In this document: piece by piece, positions 32,438 to 44,700 of the stretch
Numbering within the stretch: position 1 is the first letter of the stretch
Layout of the letters: each line of letters opens with the position of its first letter
Assembly (NCBI GenBank): GCA_034401135.1
Contig: JAWZSP010000003.1
Location: 5,601,093 to 5,665,092 of the forward strand
Direction: 5' to 3'
Origin: Volutella citrinella
Taxonomy: Eukaryota; Ascomycota; Sordariomycetes; Hypocreales; Nectriaceae
Length of the DNA: 64,000 nucleotides
Position numbers and translations under genes: made by a program
Notes under the pieces: generated by a model
Seen by the model: the letters and a program-made list of their open reading frames with translations, nothing else
The model's database searches: none
Told to the model about the DNA's origin: nothing

Positions 32438-33399
32438 ATTGGACAGGTGGGATATTGTTGTGCTTGGGCTGCTGCGAATCTCGACTGGCTGGGAACTGGT
32501 GAACGTGACGAGGAGTGTGATTTGGGGATGGGAACCGGACGCTCAAGTAAATATTCAAACGTGGACATGAGCAGAGATAGCGCCGATAGGCCTCAGCTGT
32601 CGTTGGCCCTCGAGGGTCGTGGTCTGGCCCGCCAGTTCGGTTGGAGGGAGCTTGGCTACCCCGGATTGTTTCTCCATGCTTGGCTTCTACTAGTTAGTAT
32701 CCTGAACTCTACCGATAAGCCGTATCTGCCGTCCTGTTCTAGGACTAGCGGGCGCCATTGATTGTTGAACACATGATGTTGATATCATGGGAGGGCCGAA
32801 CAGTCCGGGAGGACCCAAGTCATGTGACGAGGCCCAGTCAACCTTCCCAAGTCAGGGGGCGCTAACAAAGTGAACATTGGAGGCGCTTTCCGTTTGGGGT
32901 TTTCAACCCCGACTCCGACCCACCAGCTGTCAATGCCATGCTCATCTACCACGATAAGACTATTGAAATGCCGACGAGACAGACGATTACTATCATTCCA
33001 GGGTCAGACTATGCCCTAATCATGATAAGAGCGCTGGCAGGGAGGGCCAGAGACAGCGTCCAGACCCATCCATCCCCAGTCTTGGCTCCATCAGCATCCC
33101 GAGACGCCTACCCCAACTGTGTCCGCCACTCCCACCAATCCGCGTCGCCAGGAGTTCCCATGGACCCGTCGGGGTTAGTCAACGCGGCTTATCATCTAAG
33201 CCTCCTGGCTAGTACGCACTGACCGGTCTGGGGTAATGGGGTCATGCAGCCGACTTACTGGCCAGTGGCTAGTGCTTGCTCAGCCTTGCCTCCTCCCTTC
33301 TTGCATCCACACATCCTCACACTCATCAGCCAGCAGGCCAGGGCACTTCCCAGGCCTCTCCATACCCTGCCAGACCATCAGTCCCAGTTAGCGAGCAAG
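32438..33399. promoter_or_regulatory. Divergent promoter of permease and C2H2 regulator
   Basis: 962 bp with no supported gene; open frames here lack coding character. It must carry both promoters. The frame of the regulator is open back to an ATG at 33244, which cannot be excluded as an alternative start. Confidence 0.4.
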
Positions 33400-36258
33400 A
33401 TGAAGGGACGGCCCAGGGTGCGCATCTCGCCATGTCGCTTCTGCAACAAGCAGTTCAAGCGCCAGGAGCACCTGCAGCGGCATCTACGCATACGTGAGTT
33501 GAATTTCCGTGTCCCCCATCTCATGCTGCAGTTACATCATCGATCCCATTGCCCCTCCCAGGTGCCCATGGGTCTGATACTGCTTCCTTCTGCCACTCTC
33601 TGCTACCCATGATGACCATCACCACCTGCTGACGGAAACGGTTCCTCTTTTATAGACACCAACGAGCGTCCCTATCGGTGCGATTGCGGCCGCATGTTCT
33701 CCAGACAGTAATGACTCTCTCTCCCTCAGTCCTTGTAGGGATGCCTTTGTTAAGTTGCTCTGCACAGAGATCTACTCGCTCGGCACCAACGGATCTCCCA
33801 TCTTTCGCCCTGCAGCGACCAAGCCTGGGCGTGTTCTGGCGGCGATGGCGACTCTCCCGGCGCTCCAGCGAACCAGCCCATCTCTTTCGTGTTCGATGCC
33901 CACTCTCGACACGACATGACTGCCCTGGAAGGCAAAGCAGACACAGAGACATCACCACCGGCCGCCGTTACTCGATCGACCTCCCCGAAGCAGCCCAAGA
34001 GTCTCCATGGACAAGACTTGCCACAGAACCATCCACAGAACCTTTCACAGAACCTTCCACAGAACCTGCCACAAGACCTTCCGCCAGCCTTCCCCTCAAA
34101 CCTGACCCAAGGCCTCGTCAATGACGTGGCTACCCCACTCGAGGCGACATCGACGATGGGCGCGACTCCTCCACTGCAGGCACCAACAGCTCCTCCTAGG
34201 CACCCGCCCTCAAGCAGTATCGAGGCGACTCTCCAGGCCGACTACGACAGCAGCAACGACCTCTCTATAGCTTCCAATATGGACCCGGTCGTCGCAGATA
34301 TCGGTCCAAGCTGGGACGAGGCCAACATGATCACGAACTATCTCAGTGGCATGTTCCATTGGGATTTTGATTATTCAGAGATAGTTTCCCAGGTCCCCTA
34401 CTCCCCGGCAGACTACGTCGAGACACTTGAAGGTGCCCCCGCATCCATCACAGCCGCGTATGACGACCAGGCGTCTTTTGCTTCTCATAAATACCTCCAC
34501 GGTACGCAGAGCCTGCCAAAAGATGGGCAGCCGCCGAAATGCGGCAAGCGAAGCGAGGAGAGCACCGGGTTCAGCACGATGCCCTGGTCCATTTCTCCAA
34601 ACGTTTATGTCACATTGTGCCAGGAAATATCGGAACACAGAGACATCATGCCTCCAGACTTCAACCTTCCCGGCCGCCAGACGCTGTCACGCTATCTCGC
34701 CAGCTACTTCCGCGGCTTCCATCCACATTTGCCGTTCCTGCACGTGGCGACAGTGTCAACGGACTCAATGTCGCCCATGTTGCTCCTCGCACTAGCTGCG
34801 GTCGGTGCTCTTTACGCCTTCGAGCACCCCCAAGGCTATGCGCTCTATTTTGCATCCCGAGCTATCCTCGGGTCGCATTACGAAAGCCGACGTGCAGACA
34901 AAGTTGCCCACCTCACCAAGAGATATCCGCGATACGCAGAGCTGGCACGTTCGCCGTCATCACCGCCGGGTTCGACAGAAAGTCAACTACATACACCGCG
35001 CTCTTGTCGCACGGGCGGGACCAGTGACATTGAAATGATCCAAGTCCTGCTCGTCTTCTTCCAAATCACAATGTGGGCCGACCAGCCACTACTACCTGAC
35101 GCCTTTTCCATGACCGGCCAGCTGGCCATGCTGCTGCGGGAGACGCTCCTGCGAACTGCTTCGTTTGATCCCGAGGCAGAAATGCAGTGGGACGTATGGC
35201 GTGAGAACGAACAAAGGAGAAGAACCGTTTTCGCAGCATACACGGCGCTGAACCTCTTGACTGTCTGCTACGACACACCGCCCGTCATTATCAACGCCGA
35301 GATCTATCTTCCCCTCCCGTGCTCGACCGCTGAGTGGAAGGCTCCCAACGCGGCATCTTGGAGTGAAGTACGGCGCAACGGTGCCCTGAAGGGGCTGCCA
35401 TTTCAAAAATGCCTGGACCAGTTGCTCTCGGGCCAGCCGCTCGACCCAGAGGTGTCCGTGACGGCTTTTGGGAACTACGTTTTGGTGCATGGACTCCTGC
35501 AGTGCATCTACCTGGAGAAACGGACGGCGAGCTGGGGACTCTCTCCTGGGACCATAGAAATCTACGACCAGGCTTTGCGAGCGTGGCAAGTCTGCTGGGA
35601 GTCGGCGATCGAGTCGACTCTGGACCCGGCGTCTCCCCATGGTCCACTAGGCTTCAATGCCACGGCCATGGTCAGGGTCGCCCACGTCCGGCTCAACGCA
35701 AACCTCATGCCCCAGTGCAATCTTAGCTATCGTGACCCGTCTCTTTTGGCCAAAGTCTTTGTGGATCTCCCCCGAGACATGATATTGATCCGGGATGAGC
35801 ACACGAACCAGGCAATCTCGCAATGCATCTACGCCCTGAGCATCCCGGTCCGCATGGGAATCGCGCTGGTTGCAAGGACTCAGCATGGCCACTGGAGCGT
35901 GCAGCATGCAATAAGTAATTTCAACTGCGCCAGGCTCTTGCTGGTATGGCTGGAGAGCATGGCTCGTCTGGTGGAGTCTTCGGGGCCCGGGGCTGTGGAG
36001 GATGGAGAGAGGAGCTTGCTATCTATGCTGAGCACCCTGATCCAGGAGACCCATCTGGCCACGTGTGTGGATTCGGAGGATGGCCATGGCTACCAGATAC
36101 GCTCGCTAGCTTTGGGCGCCGTCAAGCTCTGGGCAGCAACATGCCAGGGTGTCCAGGTCTTTGAAGTTGTGCATGTCATCGGGGAGACGCTGTCCCTTGC
36201 GGCCAGAGAACTTGAGCATCGCATGGGCCGGCTGCATCCAACCCCCCCAGTTCTGTGA
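33400..36258 (+). CDS. C2H2 zinc finger plus fungal_trans transcription factor
   Basis: About 862 residues. Exons 33400-33493, 33656-33707 and about 33816-36258. The first finger is C12-x2-C15-x12-H28-x3-H32, completed exactly across intron 1 (RHLRIH), followed by the linker TNERPYR and the start of a second finger, CDCGRMFSR. The junction after this second finger is not settled: the listed one keeps frame but yields no second His pair, and a short extra exon near 33757 is possible. The middle carries proline/glutamine-rich repeats (QNLSQNLPQNLPQDLP) and the fungal_trans region from YLASYFRGFHPHLPFLH onward. It sits in the centre of the lactam/GABA gene set and is its probable regulator. A. 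nidulans controls equivalent genes with AmdR, which has a Zn2Cys6 domain, so the regulator type would differ. Confidence 0.82.
34024..34084 (+). repeat. Coding minisatellite (CAGAACCTTC-type, ~12 bp)
   Basis: Tandem, slightly diverged 12 bp units of the form CCACAGAACCTT lie inside the regulator gene and encode (Q-N-L-P/S)n. Five or so copies are visible. Variation in copy number here would change the length of the linker between the zinc fingers and the fungal_trans domain. Confidence 0.75.
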
Positions 36259-36983
36259 TTCTCCAATCCCTGTTCTGTGTACTCATATACTGCATGGGCT
36301 GGTATGAGAGGGAGGGCAAGACAATTTCTTTGTTTGGTGTATTGGGCATGATGAGGCCGCGGCGCATGACGGCATTCATGAAAGGTCCAATCGGGGTGCA
36401 TTGGTTTGATTTCTTGCGTATGATGAACTCTGTATCATTGTTCACTTGTTTCACAACTGAAACAGACAGACAACAAATCAGTCGCGACTGGCTAGTCTGA
36501 AATGTGTCGATTCGGTGGGAAGTCCGCGTAAGCCTTGAAGGTAAATCCTCCAGCGCATCGAGAGTTGCCTTGCTAATCAGAAACCAGTTTACCATCAAGG
36601 AATGCAGATATGAACACCAGTATTCTCTCCGTAATGTTCCGCCCACGGCCTGGGGTGAAGTCCCCTATGCACACCCCGACAGGAGTCGCCACACGGTCCA
36701 CCGCAGATATGAGGGACATACGCCCACGCGGTCGGGGTAGAAAATCAATAGGGAAGGTGTATGACTATCAAGGCCATTGGAGACAGACGATGAATCCAGA
36801 TGGAATGATAGGCTACATTACGGGGGATGGAGTGAGTTGTAGCACGGCGCGCCGAGCAGGTGTTTATTACAAGTCGTCCGATAGGCAGGTTCGAAGTGCC
36901 GTCCCGACCTCTCGCCCAGCATTCTCGTCAGGTTCTCCTGAGCACGGCCCTCGTCTATCATCCATACCCTTCCTTTCGCCAAG
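36259..36983. promoter_or_regulatory. Intergenic region upstream of GABA aminotransferase
   Basis: 725 bp between the regulator stop and the aminotransferase start. No gene supported; frames such as 36610-37041 are low-complexity Arg-rich noise. Confidence 0.4.
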
Positions 36984-38624
36984 ATGCCTTCCGCAAACCC
37001 GCCTGCGCCCCAAATCCCTGGCCCCAAGTCGAAGCAGCTGATTGCGGACCTCAACACTCAGCTTGATTCCCGCGCTGTCCAATTCTTCGCCGACTACCGT
37101 AAGAGCAAGGGCAACTTGTATGCAGATCCCTCCGCCGCGTTGTCTCGTCTAGGCTTTGGGCACGGCTGACATCGACAATAGCTTGATCGATGCTGATGGC
37201 AACGAACTTCTCGATATGTAGGTGCCCTCGATCGCCTCGACTACCACATTCAGTGCTAATGGCTCTTGACAGCTTCGCTCAGATTGCATCCAATGCCGTA
37301 GGCTACAACAACGACACGGTCCTCAAGGCCGCCGCGTCGCCTGAGATGGCTTCGGCCCTCGCCAACCGACCTGCTCTCGGCGTTTTCCCCTCCCTTAGCT
37401 TGCCGAGCACCATTGACAGACTACTGCGAATTGCTCCCCCTGGCCACAACAAGGTGTTCCCTGCGCAGTCCGGAAGCGAGGCCAACGAGCTCGCCTTCAA
37501 GGCTGCCTTCTTCCTCTACCAGCTCAAGAAGCGAGGCGAGGGTGTGGCATGGACGCAGGAGGAGATTGATTCCTGCATGGAGAATGCGAAGCCAGGATCT
37601 CCCGAGCTTGCTATTCTGAGCTTCAAGGATGGCTTCCACGGCCGTGGATTCGCCTCGCTGTCCACCACGCGATCGAAGCCTATCCACAAGCTGGATATCC
37701 CTTCATTCAACTGGCCCATGGCCCCCTTCCCTTCGCTGAAGTATCCGCTCGAGAGACACGTGGCGGAGAACCAAAAGGCGGTTCAGAGCTCCCTGGCGGA
37801 GGTTGATCGCCTGATGAGCACCTGGTGAGTTAACCTCGCCTGTGCGGACGAGCGGAAGAAAACCGGTTACTGATATCTCACTTTTTTACAGGTATTGCCC
37901 CGCTGCAGGCATCATCGTCGAGCCCATCCAGAGTGAGGGTGGTGACAACCACGCTCCCGCCGAGTTCTTCCAAGGGCTCCAGGACATCGCCAAGAAGCAT
38001 GGAGCTTCCCTGATCGTCGACGAAGTGCAGACCGGTACGTCTTAGTCTCGACCCTTGGTGAAGGAAGCCCACTAATTGCTGCCTACAGGTTTCGGAGCTA
38101 CGGGCAAGTTCTGGGCCCACGAGCACTGGAACTTGCGAGAGGCGCCCGACTTCGTCACTTTCGCCAAGAAGGCCCAGACTGCCGGCTACTTCTTCGGCAA
38201 CGCCCTGATCAACCCCGACAAGGCCTACCGCCAGTTCAACACCTGGATGGGCGACGAGGCCCGCATCATCATTAGCAACGCCATTGTCGACGAGATCCTG
38301 GACAAGAACCTGGTTGCCCAGACCGCCCGGGTGGGAGACGCGCTGTACACAGCCCTCGAGCAGCTGGCCACCAAGTACCCGCAGCAGATGCGCAACCTGC
38401 GAGGAAAGGGCATGGGCACCTTCATCGCCTTTGACACCGACGGAGCTGTCGCCTATGCGACCAAGATGAAGGCGCTCGGCATCAACCTCGGCTTTTGTGG
38501 CAAGGACACCGTCCGTCTACGGCCCATGCTTATCTTTGAGGAGAAGTACATTCCTCGTGTTGTTGAGGCTCTGGAAAAGGCATTCCACATGGAAGAGATC
38601 AAGACCGACTTTGCCAGCTATTAG
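36984..38624 (+). CDS. gatA: 4-aminobutyrate aminotransferase
   Basis: 466 residues in five exons: 36984-37117, 37182-37217, 37273-37824, 37892-38034, 38089-38624. The 36 bp second exon encodes [14 protein letters not shown]-dependent class III aminotransferase of the eukaryotic GABA-T type: [73 protein letters not shown] and the PLP-lysine segment [13 protein letters not shown] (Lys315/316). Converts GABA and 2-oxoglutarate to succinic semialdehyde and glutamate. The N-terminus has no strong mitochondrial presequence. It is followed in the same direction by succinate-semialdehyde dehydrogenase, the next enzyme of the pathway. Family and substrate class are secure; beta-alanine may be a second substrate. 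Confidence 0.95.
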
Positions 38625-39100
38625 TTCAGGCGCATTAGCATGCCCTGCGCCGCCTCCAAAAACAGGCCTGGTGGGCGGTTAGTCTAGCAGCTGTCCAAGA
38701 TAAGATGACAGCTCAAATACAAATCAAAAGTAGTAGCCTGGAATCTCATGCAGCCTCAGCCAGTGCACGGTTTCGTTTCACTACATTTTCACATGAATTC
38801 TTGGAAGCCTAACATGCGATTTCGATTCTTGGGGACGAGCCGTGTCGTATTTTCTACCCCAACCTGGCCCCTCCAAGATGGGCGGCGTGTGTCGAGGTGC
38901 ATAAGAGGTAGGACTTGTAGGTTCTTCGAGCTTTAGAATCACATTTTACAGGTTCAAACGAGAAGACTGGGTCGGATCCTAGACTAAGTCACGGAAGCTA
39001 ACGTGTACGATCAGACATAGCCTCACGCCATATCCAGTACAAGGAATATTCCCGGCTGTGCGCTCACGTCAATCCTGCCCTGCTCAAAGCGCAACCAACC
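38625..39100. promoter_or_regulatory. Intergenic region between aminotransferase and semialdehyde dehydrogenase
   Basis: 476 bp. Terminator of one gene and promoter of the next. No other feature seen. Confidence 0.4.
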
Positions 39101-40634
39101 ATGTCCAAGACACTCGATGATGTCCGACGCCGGGACCTGCTTCAAAGCAAGGGGCTCATCGGCGGAGAATGGGTCGATGCAGTTTCCAACGCTACCTTTG
39201 ACGTTTTAGACCCCGCGTCCGTCGCCAAGCTGGCGACCCTCCCTGAAATGGGCAGCGAGGAGACGGACAGGGCCATCAGGGCAGCTCACGATGCTTTTGG
39301 GTCGTACAAGAAGACTTCTGCGCGACAACGCGCGAGATGGCTTCGCCGGTGGAACGACCTCTGTCTGGAGAACGCCGAGGACCTGGCCCTCATCCTGTCT
39401 CTTGAGAACGGCAAGACTCTGGCAGAGGCACGTGCCGAGGTTACCTATGGCGCCTCCTTCTTGGAGTGGTTCGCCGGCGAGGCTGAGCGAGCCTATGGCC
39501 AGGTCGTGCCCACGGCCAACCTCGACCAGCGCGTCATGACCATCAAGCAGCCCGTCGGCGTCGCGGCCCTGCTGACGCCCTGGAACTTCCCCATTGCCAT
39601 GATCACCCGCAAGGCCGGTGCTGCCCTCGCCGCAGGGTGTACTACCGTCTGGAAGCCGGCCGGGGAGACGCCCCTGAGTTGCATCGCCCAGGCGGTGCTT
39701 GCCCTCGAAGCTGGGTTCCCAGCCGGCGCCGTCAACGTTGTGCTGTGCCTGGACAAGGTAGCCGAGGTCGGCGAGGCCATCTGCGCCAGTCCCCTGGTCA
39801 AGAAGCTCAGCTTCACTGGGAGCACCCGCATTGGAAAGCTCCTCGCCATGCAGTGCAGCCATACCCTGAAGAAGCTGTCGCTGGAGCTTGGCGGCAACAG
39901 CCCGTTCATCGTTTTCGACGACGCCGACGTCGACGTCGCCGTGGGTGCCATGCTGATGGCGAAGTTCCGGAACTCGGGACAGACGTGCGTGACTGCGAAT
40001 CGCGTTTTTGTGCAGTCTGGTATTCACGACAGGTTCGTTGCGGCTCTTCGGGAGAAGATGCAGAGCCTAACGGTTGGCCCGGGCACGACTCCTGGCGTTG
40101 ATGTTGGGCCTTTGGCACACGATCGAGCTGTAGAGAAGGCCTTGGAACACGTTCGAGGTAATGGATTCTCTTAAATATCTCATGTAGAAGGCTTTGCTAA
40201 TCACTGTCACAGATGCTGAGAAACTTGGTGGAAAGGTGCTACTCGGCGGTGGCCCGTTGACAGAATCTAAGGGCTACTTTCTTCAGCCGACACTCATCAC
40301 AAACATGACCAAGGAGATGAAGACGACGCGTGAGGAGGTCTTTGCCCCCGTGCTTGGCGTGTACAAGTTCAACACAGAGGAGGAAGTCATTGAGTTGGCC
40401 AACGACTGCAGTGTTGGCCTCGGAAGCTTCATCATGACCAGCAACATTGCACGATCCTGGCGAGTTGGCGAGGCTCTGGAGGTGGGCATGGTGGGAGTCA
40501 ATGTCGGCGTGCTTAGCGCATGTGAGAGTCCCTTTGGGGGTGTCAAGGAGAGCGGCTACGGGCGGGAGGGCGGAAGCATGGGCATGGAGGATTACATGAC
40601 GCTCAAGTCGATGCTGGTGAATGTCGCGGGGTAG
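39101..40634 (+). CDS. Succinate-semialdehyde dehydrogenase
   Basis: 492 residues, exons 39101-40157 and 40213-40634 (55 bp intron with GTAATG donor). ALDH family of the GabD/Uga2 type: LENGKTLAEARAEV, ALLTPWNFPIAMITRK, VWKPAGETPLS, FTGSTRIGK, catalytic Glu262 in LELGGNSP, catalytic Cys296 in NSGQTCVTANR, and TREEVFAPV. Oxidises succinic semialdehyde to succinate with NAD(P). GabD-like proteins are about 480-500 residues, so the length is normal. Directly downstream of and codirectional with the GABA aminotransferase, which supplies its substrate. Assignment within the ALDH family rests on both sequence style and this context. Confidence 0.92.
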
Positions 40635-41771
40635 TCGAGACATAGATGTTGTCTTATGCTCACTCAAGACACCATTCATCTGGGCTACAGCAAGTATTAA
40701 CTATCTCTCCCTCCAGTACCCAAACTTTACAAGGACTTTCTGCATGTCGTATCCGAATGAAACGGCTGCGCTCAGTTCAAGATTCCCAAATGGCACGACG
40801 GGCAAGATTATTCCTCCATGAAGGTATATGCTGCATTATGCATGTGTAGGAACTAGCATTTGACAAATAAAAGAGGCACGCAGATTTCTCATGAAAATGA
40901 CGCTTTCATTAAGGGAAAAGAGGAAGTCGGCACCGAGCTCCTGTCCCGTGAGGCATGCCGTCACTGTGCGAATGCACTAAAGTCATTGAGTAGATACACT
41001 GTGTCTGGAGTGTATGAGATACTCCACGTCATCGAGGGCTGGCTCCCTCCTCGCAACACACAACACACAACTACCTGACCTTCGAAAGCAAAAAATCCAA
41101 GGCACTGATCATCCGGGCTCCTTCTTGTCAGTGTTAAGGAAGAAGACGACATCGCACACAAAGACTAACCCTCCAAGTCTAGGGTAGCCAATGACAGCTC
41201 GTCTCGACTCCGGATAGTGAACCCTCGGCTGGCAAAGATGTGTCACAGATCAAAGCGCCCTTAGGCTAGATCGAGTGCCCAGTCAGCGTATCGACTGGGG
41301 CTTATCGTCGAGAGGCTCTGAGGGGAATCTTTGGAGTCGAGGCTTGGAGAACGTTCCAAAAGGGGTAATTGCGCAGTCGCGTGATAAGCCACGGTATTAG
41401 CGCGACTTTGGTCAACCCCATTTCTCATTTCTACTCCGAACAGCATCCGCATTAGGTATCGCGCATCGTTATCTGCAATCTCATCTCCATGCCAAGATAC
41501 CGGCACGCGGGGAAATGGCCAGCCTGTGGAGATGCTTCCCCAGCCCCAGCGCGTGATGACAAGGGTGACATATCACCGAGGAGAGCTAGAGCGATAGTCA
41601 CGATATGCCGAGCAAGTTCGCAGTTGGAGTCGCAATCCCGGGACCGAGTCTACGAAATCGCTACTTATCACGACACGATTCCACGCCACCAGCCCTCGCC
41701 CTCGTTGCTATGCCTGCATTGTCATCCGCGGTCTGTGTGCACTAGTATCCACGTCAACATTCATTGGGGCC
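40635..41771. other. Intergenic region, no gene seen
   Basis: 1.1 kb between the semialdehyde dehydrogenase and the carboxylase. No supported gene. The 300 bp before the carboxylase must contain its promoter. Confidence 0.45.
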
Positions 41772-44700
41772 ATGGATCAGCGTCCCCTGCAGTCCATCAA
41801 GAAGGTCTTGATAGCCAATCGCGGCGAGATTGCGGTGCGATGCATCAAGGCGTGCAAGCAGCTCGGCGTCGCAACGGTATCCGTCTTCACCAATGCTGAC
41901 GCCGCTTCCCTGCACGTTGTCCTTGCCGACCAGGCTGTCTTACTACCAGGCGCGGACCGCACGGCATACACGGATGGGTGAGTTTGCCAATGCCTGCTTC
42001 TATAGCCTTTTGACCCGTTGTCGATACCGTGGCGCCTTCCAGACGAGCTAATCATTGCTGGGCAGGGATGCTATTCTGAATGTCTGCAGAGAGTACGGTG
42101 CAGACGCCGTCATTCCCGGCTACGGCTTCCTGAGTGAGAATGCCGGCTTTGCTGAGGCTGCTGAGGCCGCCGGCGTCACATGGATCGGCCCGTCGGTCGC
42201 CTCCATCAACGCCATGGGTCTGAAGCACGAGGCCAGAGAGATTGCAGACCAGGCGGGAGTTCCCACCATCCCAGGCACCCCGCTGCTATCCTCGGCAGCA
42301 GAGGCCGTCGCCAGCGCGAAGAAGCTTGGTTTTCCCGTCATGCTCAAAGCCACCGGCGGTGGTGGTGGCATGGGCCTCCAAGTTTGTAACGACGAGGGAG
42401 AGATTGAGAAGGCCTTCGCTACCGTCGAGAGCCGAGCGGCAACCCTGTTCAAGAACAGCAGCGTCTTCCTGGAAAAGTACTACCCGCGCTCACGGCATAT
42501 CGAGGTGCAGGTCGCTGGAAACGGCGAGCTTGTCGTCGCCTTTGGTGAGCGGGAGTGTTCCCTGCAGCGCAGGCACCAGAAGGTCGTAGAGGAGAGCCCG
42601 AGTCCCTTTGTTGAACGCAACCCGGGCCTGCGGGCCAAGCTCTGCGAATCTGCAATTGCCTATGCGTCCCAGCTCAAGTACAAGAGCATCGGCACCGTCG
42701 AATTCCTGGTCGACGACGAGACGGCGCAGTACTTCTTTCTTGAAATGAACACAAGACTCCAGGTCGAGCACGGTATCACTGAGCTGTGCTACGGCGTGGA
42801 TCTAGTTCACCTCATGCTCCGCCAGGCCGACTACGAAAAGGCTGGCCTCTCAGGGATCCCTTCGCCGGAGCTAAAAGCTCTCGGCCGTGACCAACCGCTC
42901 GGCAGCGCAATCGAGGTCCGTGTCTATGCCGAAGACGCCCTCAATGGCTTCGCGCCGCGTCCCGGTCTGCTGCAGCACGTGAAATGGGCCGACATCGATG
43001 GTATTCGAGTCGACACCTGGGTCAAGAGTGGCCAGACCATCTCACCCTACTATGACCCCCTCATCGGCAAGATCATGGTGCATGCCGTTGAGGGCCGAGA
43101 GGCCGCATACCGCAAAATGCTACGCGCCATATCCGAGACTGCCCTTCAGGGAACTCAGACCAACCTCCAGTATCTCATCAAGGTCATCCAGTCTGAGGCC
43201 TTTATCAAAGGGGACACTCTCACCACCTTCCTGGACAGCTTCGTCTTCGATGCCTGCGCAATCCAGGTCCTGGATCCCGGCATGATGACTACAGTCCAGG
43301 ACTACCCGGGCCGTATTTCTATCCGACATGGCGTCCCTAGGAGTGGTCCTGTCGACTTTCTCAGTGCCCAGATTGCCAATCTACTCGTTGGAAACGAGCG
43401 TGGTGCCGAAGTCCTTGAGATCACCATGGGCGGACCTGAGCTGCGTTTCCACGCTGCTGCCGTAGTTTCTGTCTGTGGTGCTTCGGCCCCAGTCACTGCC
43501 GGAGGCGTCAATCAACAACTGTGGACGAGATTTGTCGTCGAGAAGGGACAGGTACTAAAGGTGGGCACGACATCAGGGAACGGTACCCGCGCATACATTG
43601 CAATCAAGGGAGGCTTCCCACAGATCCCTGTTTTCCTCGGCTCAAAGGCCACGGCGCCGGAGCTTGGGTACGGCGGCCACGAAGGACGCAAGCTTCAGAT
43701 GCATGACGTATTGGAGCTAGCCAGCGAGTCAAGCCAGTGGGCGGCCGAAACAACGCCGTTCGCGCTGCCGACTGAAGCCATCCCCAGCCTGGATACCAAC
43801 ACGCTGTGGTGCATTGAAGGCCCATACGCGTCCGACGACATCTTGACATCTGCTGGCCGCGCGACGTTGTATGAGTCGACCTGGAAGGTCAGCCACAACA
43901 GCGGCCGAAGCGGTGTGCGGCTTGATGGACCGGCTATCCAGTGGGCCAGATCTTCCGGAGGAGGCGGCGGCTCGCACCCATCAAACGTATTCGACTATGG
44001 CTATCCGGTTGGTGGTATCAACTGGACAGGAGACTTCCCTGTAGTTTTCTCAGTGGACAGCCCGGATGTTGGTGGCTTTGCCTGTCCCTTGACTGTGTGC
44101 ATGGCGGATCTGTGGAAGATTGGACAGCTCAAGGCCGGTGATGAAGTACGACTCAAGGCCACGTCATTCGAGCACGGTGTCAGCATGATGAAGAGTCAAT
44201 CACAATTCATAGATGCCTTGGCCTCTTATATCAAGCAAGGCCCTGGTTCTGTATCGATCCCGGCGCTGTATCCCGAGGAGCCGGCCCTAACGCCCACCTC
44301 CTCGGTGCTGCGCCAAACGGAAGCCACAGGCTCACATCCCAGGGTCATCTACAGACAGGGAGGAGACTCTGCAATTATTGTCGAGTATGGAAATCAAGTT
44401 GCCGACCTACGCAACACCGTATGCGTCCGGCTCCTTGCTGGGCGACTCCAGAGCGACAAACGACCCAGCCTCGATGGCATCAACTGCACCCCGAGCATTG
44501 CCACTCTTACAGTCCATTTCGATGCTCTCAAGGTTTCCCAGAGTGAGCTGTTGGATGTTCTCTCCGAGTTGGACGGCAGCATCGGGGACTCGACAAGCGT
44601 CCGTGTTCCAGTCCGGGAGGTGCAACTGCCCATGTGCATAGACCATCCCGCCTTGTCAGAAGCTGTCCAGCGATACATGGATAACATTCGATCCAAGGCT

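Noticed and set aside
39206..40027. 273-residue minus-strand frame
   Set aside because: Complement of the succinate-semialdehyde dehydrogenase; long only because of GC-rich codon third positions.
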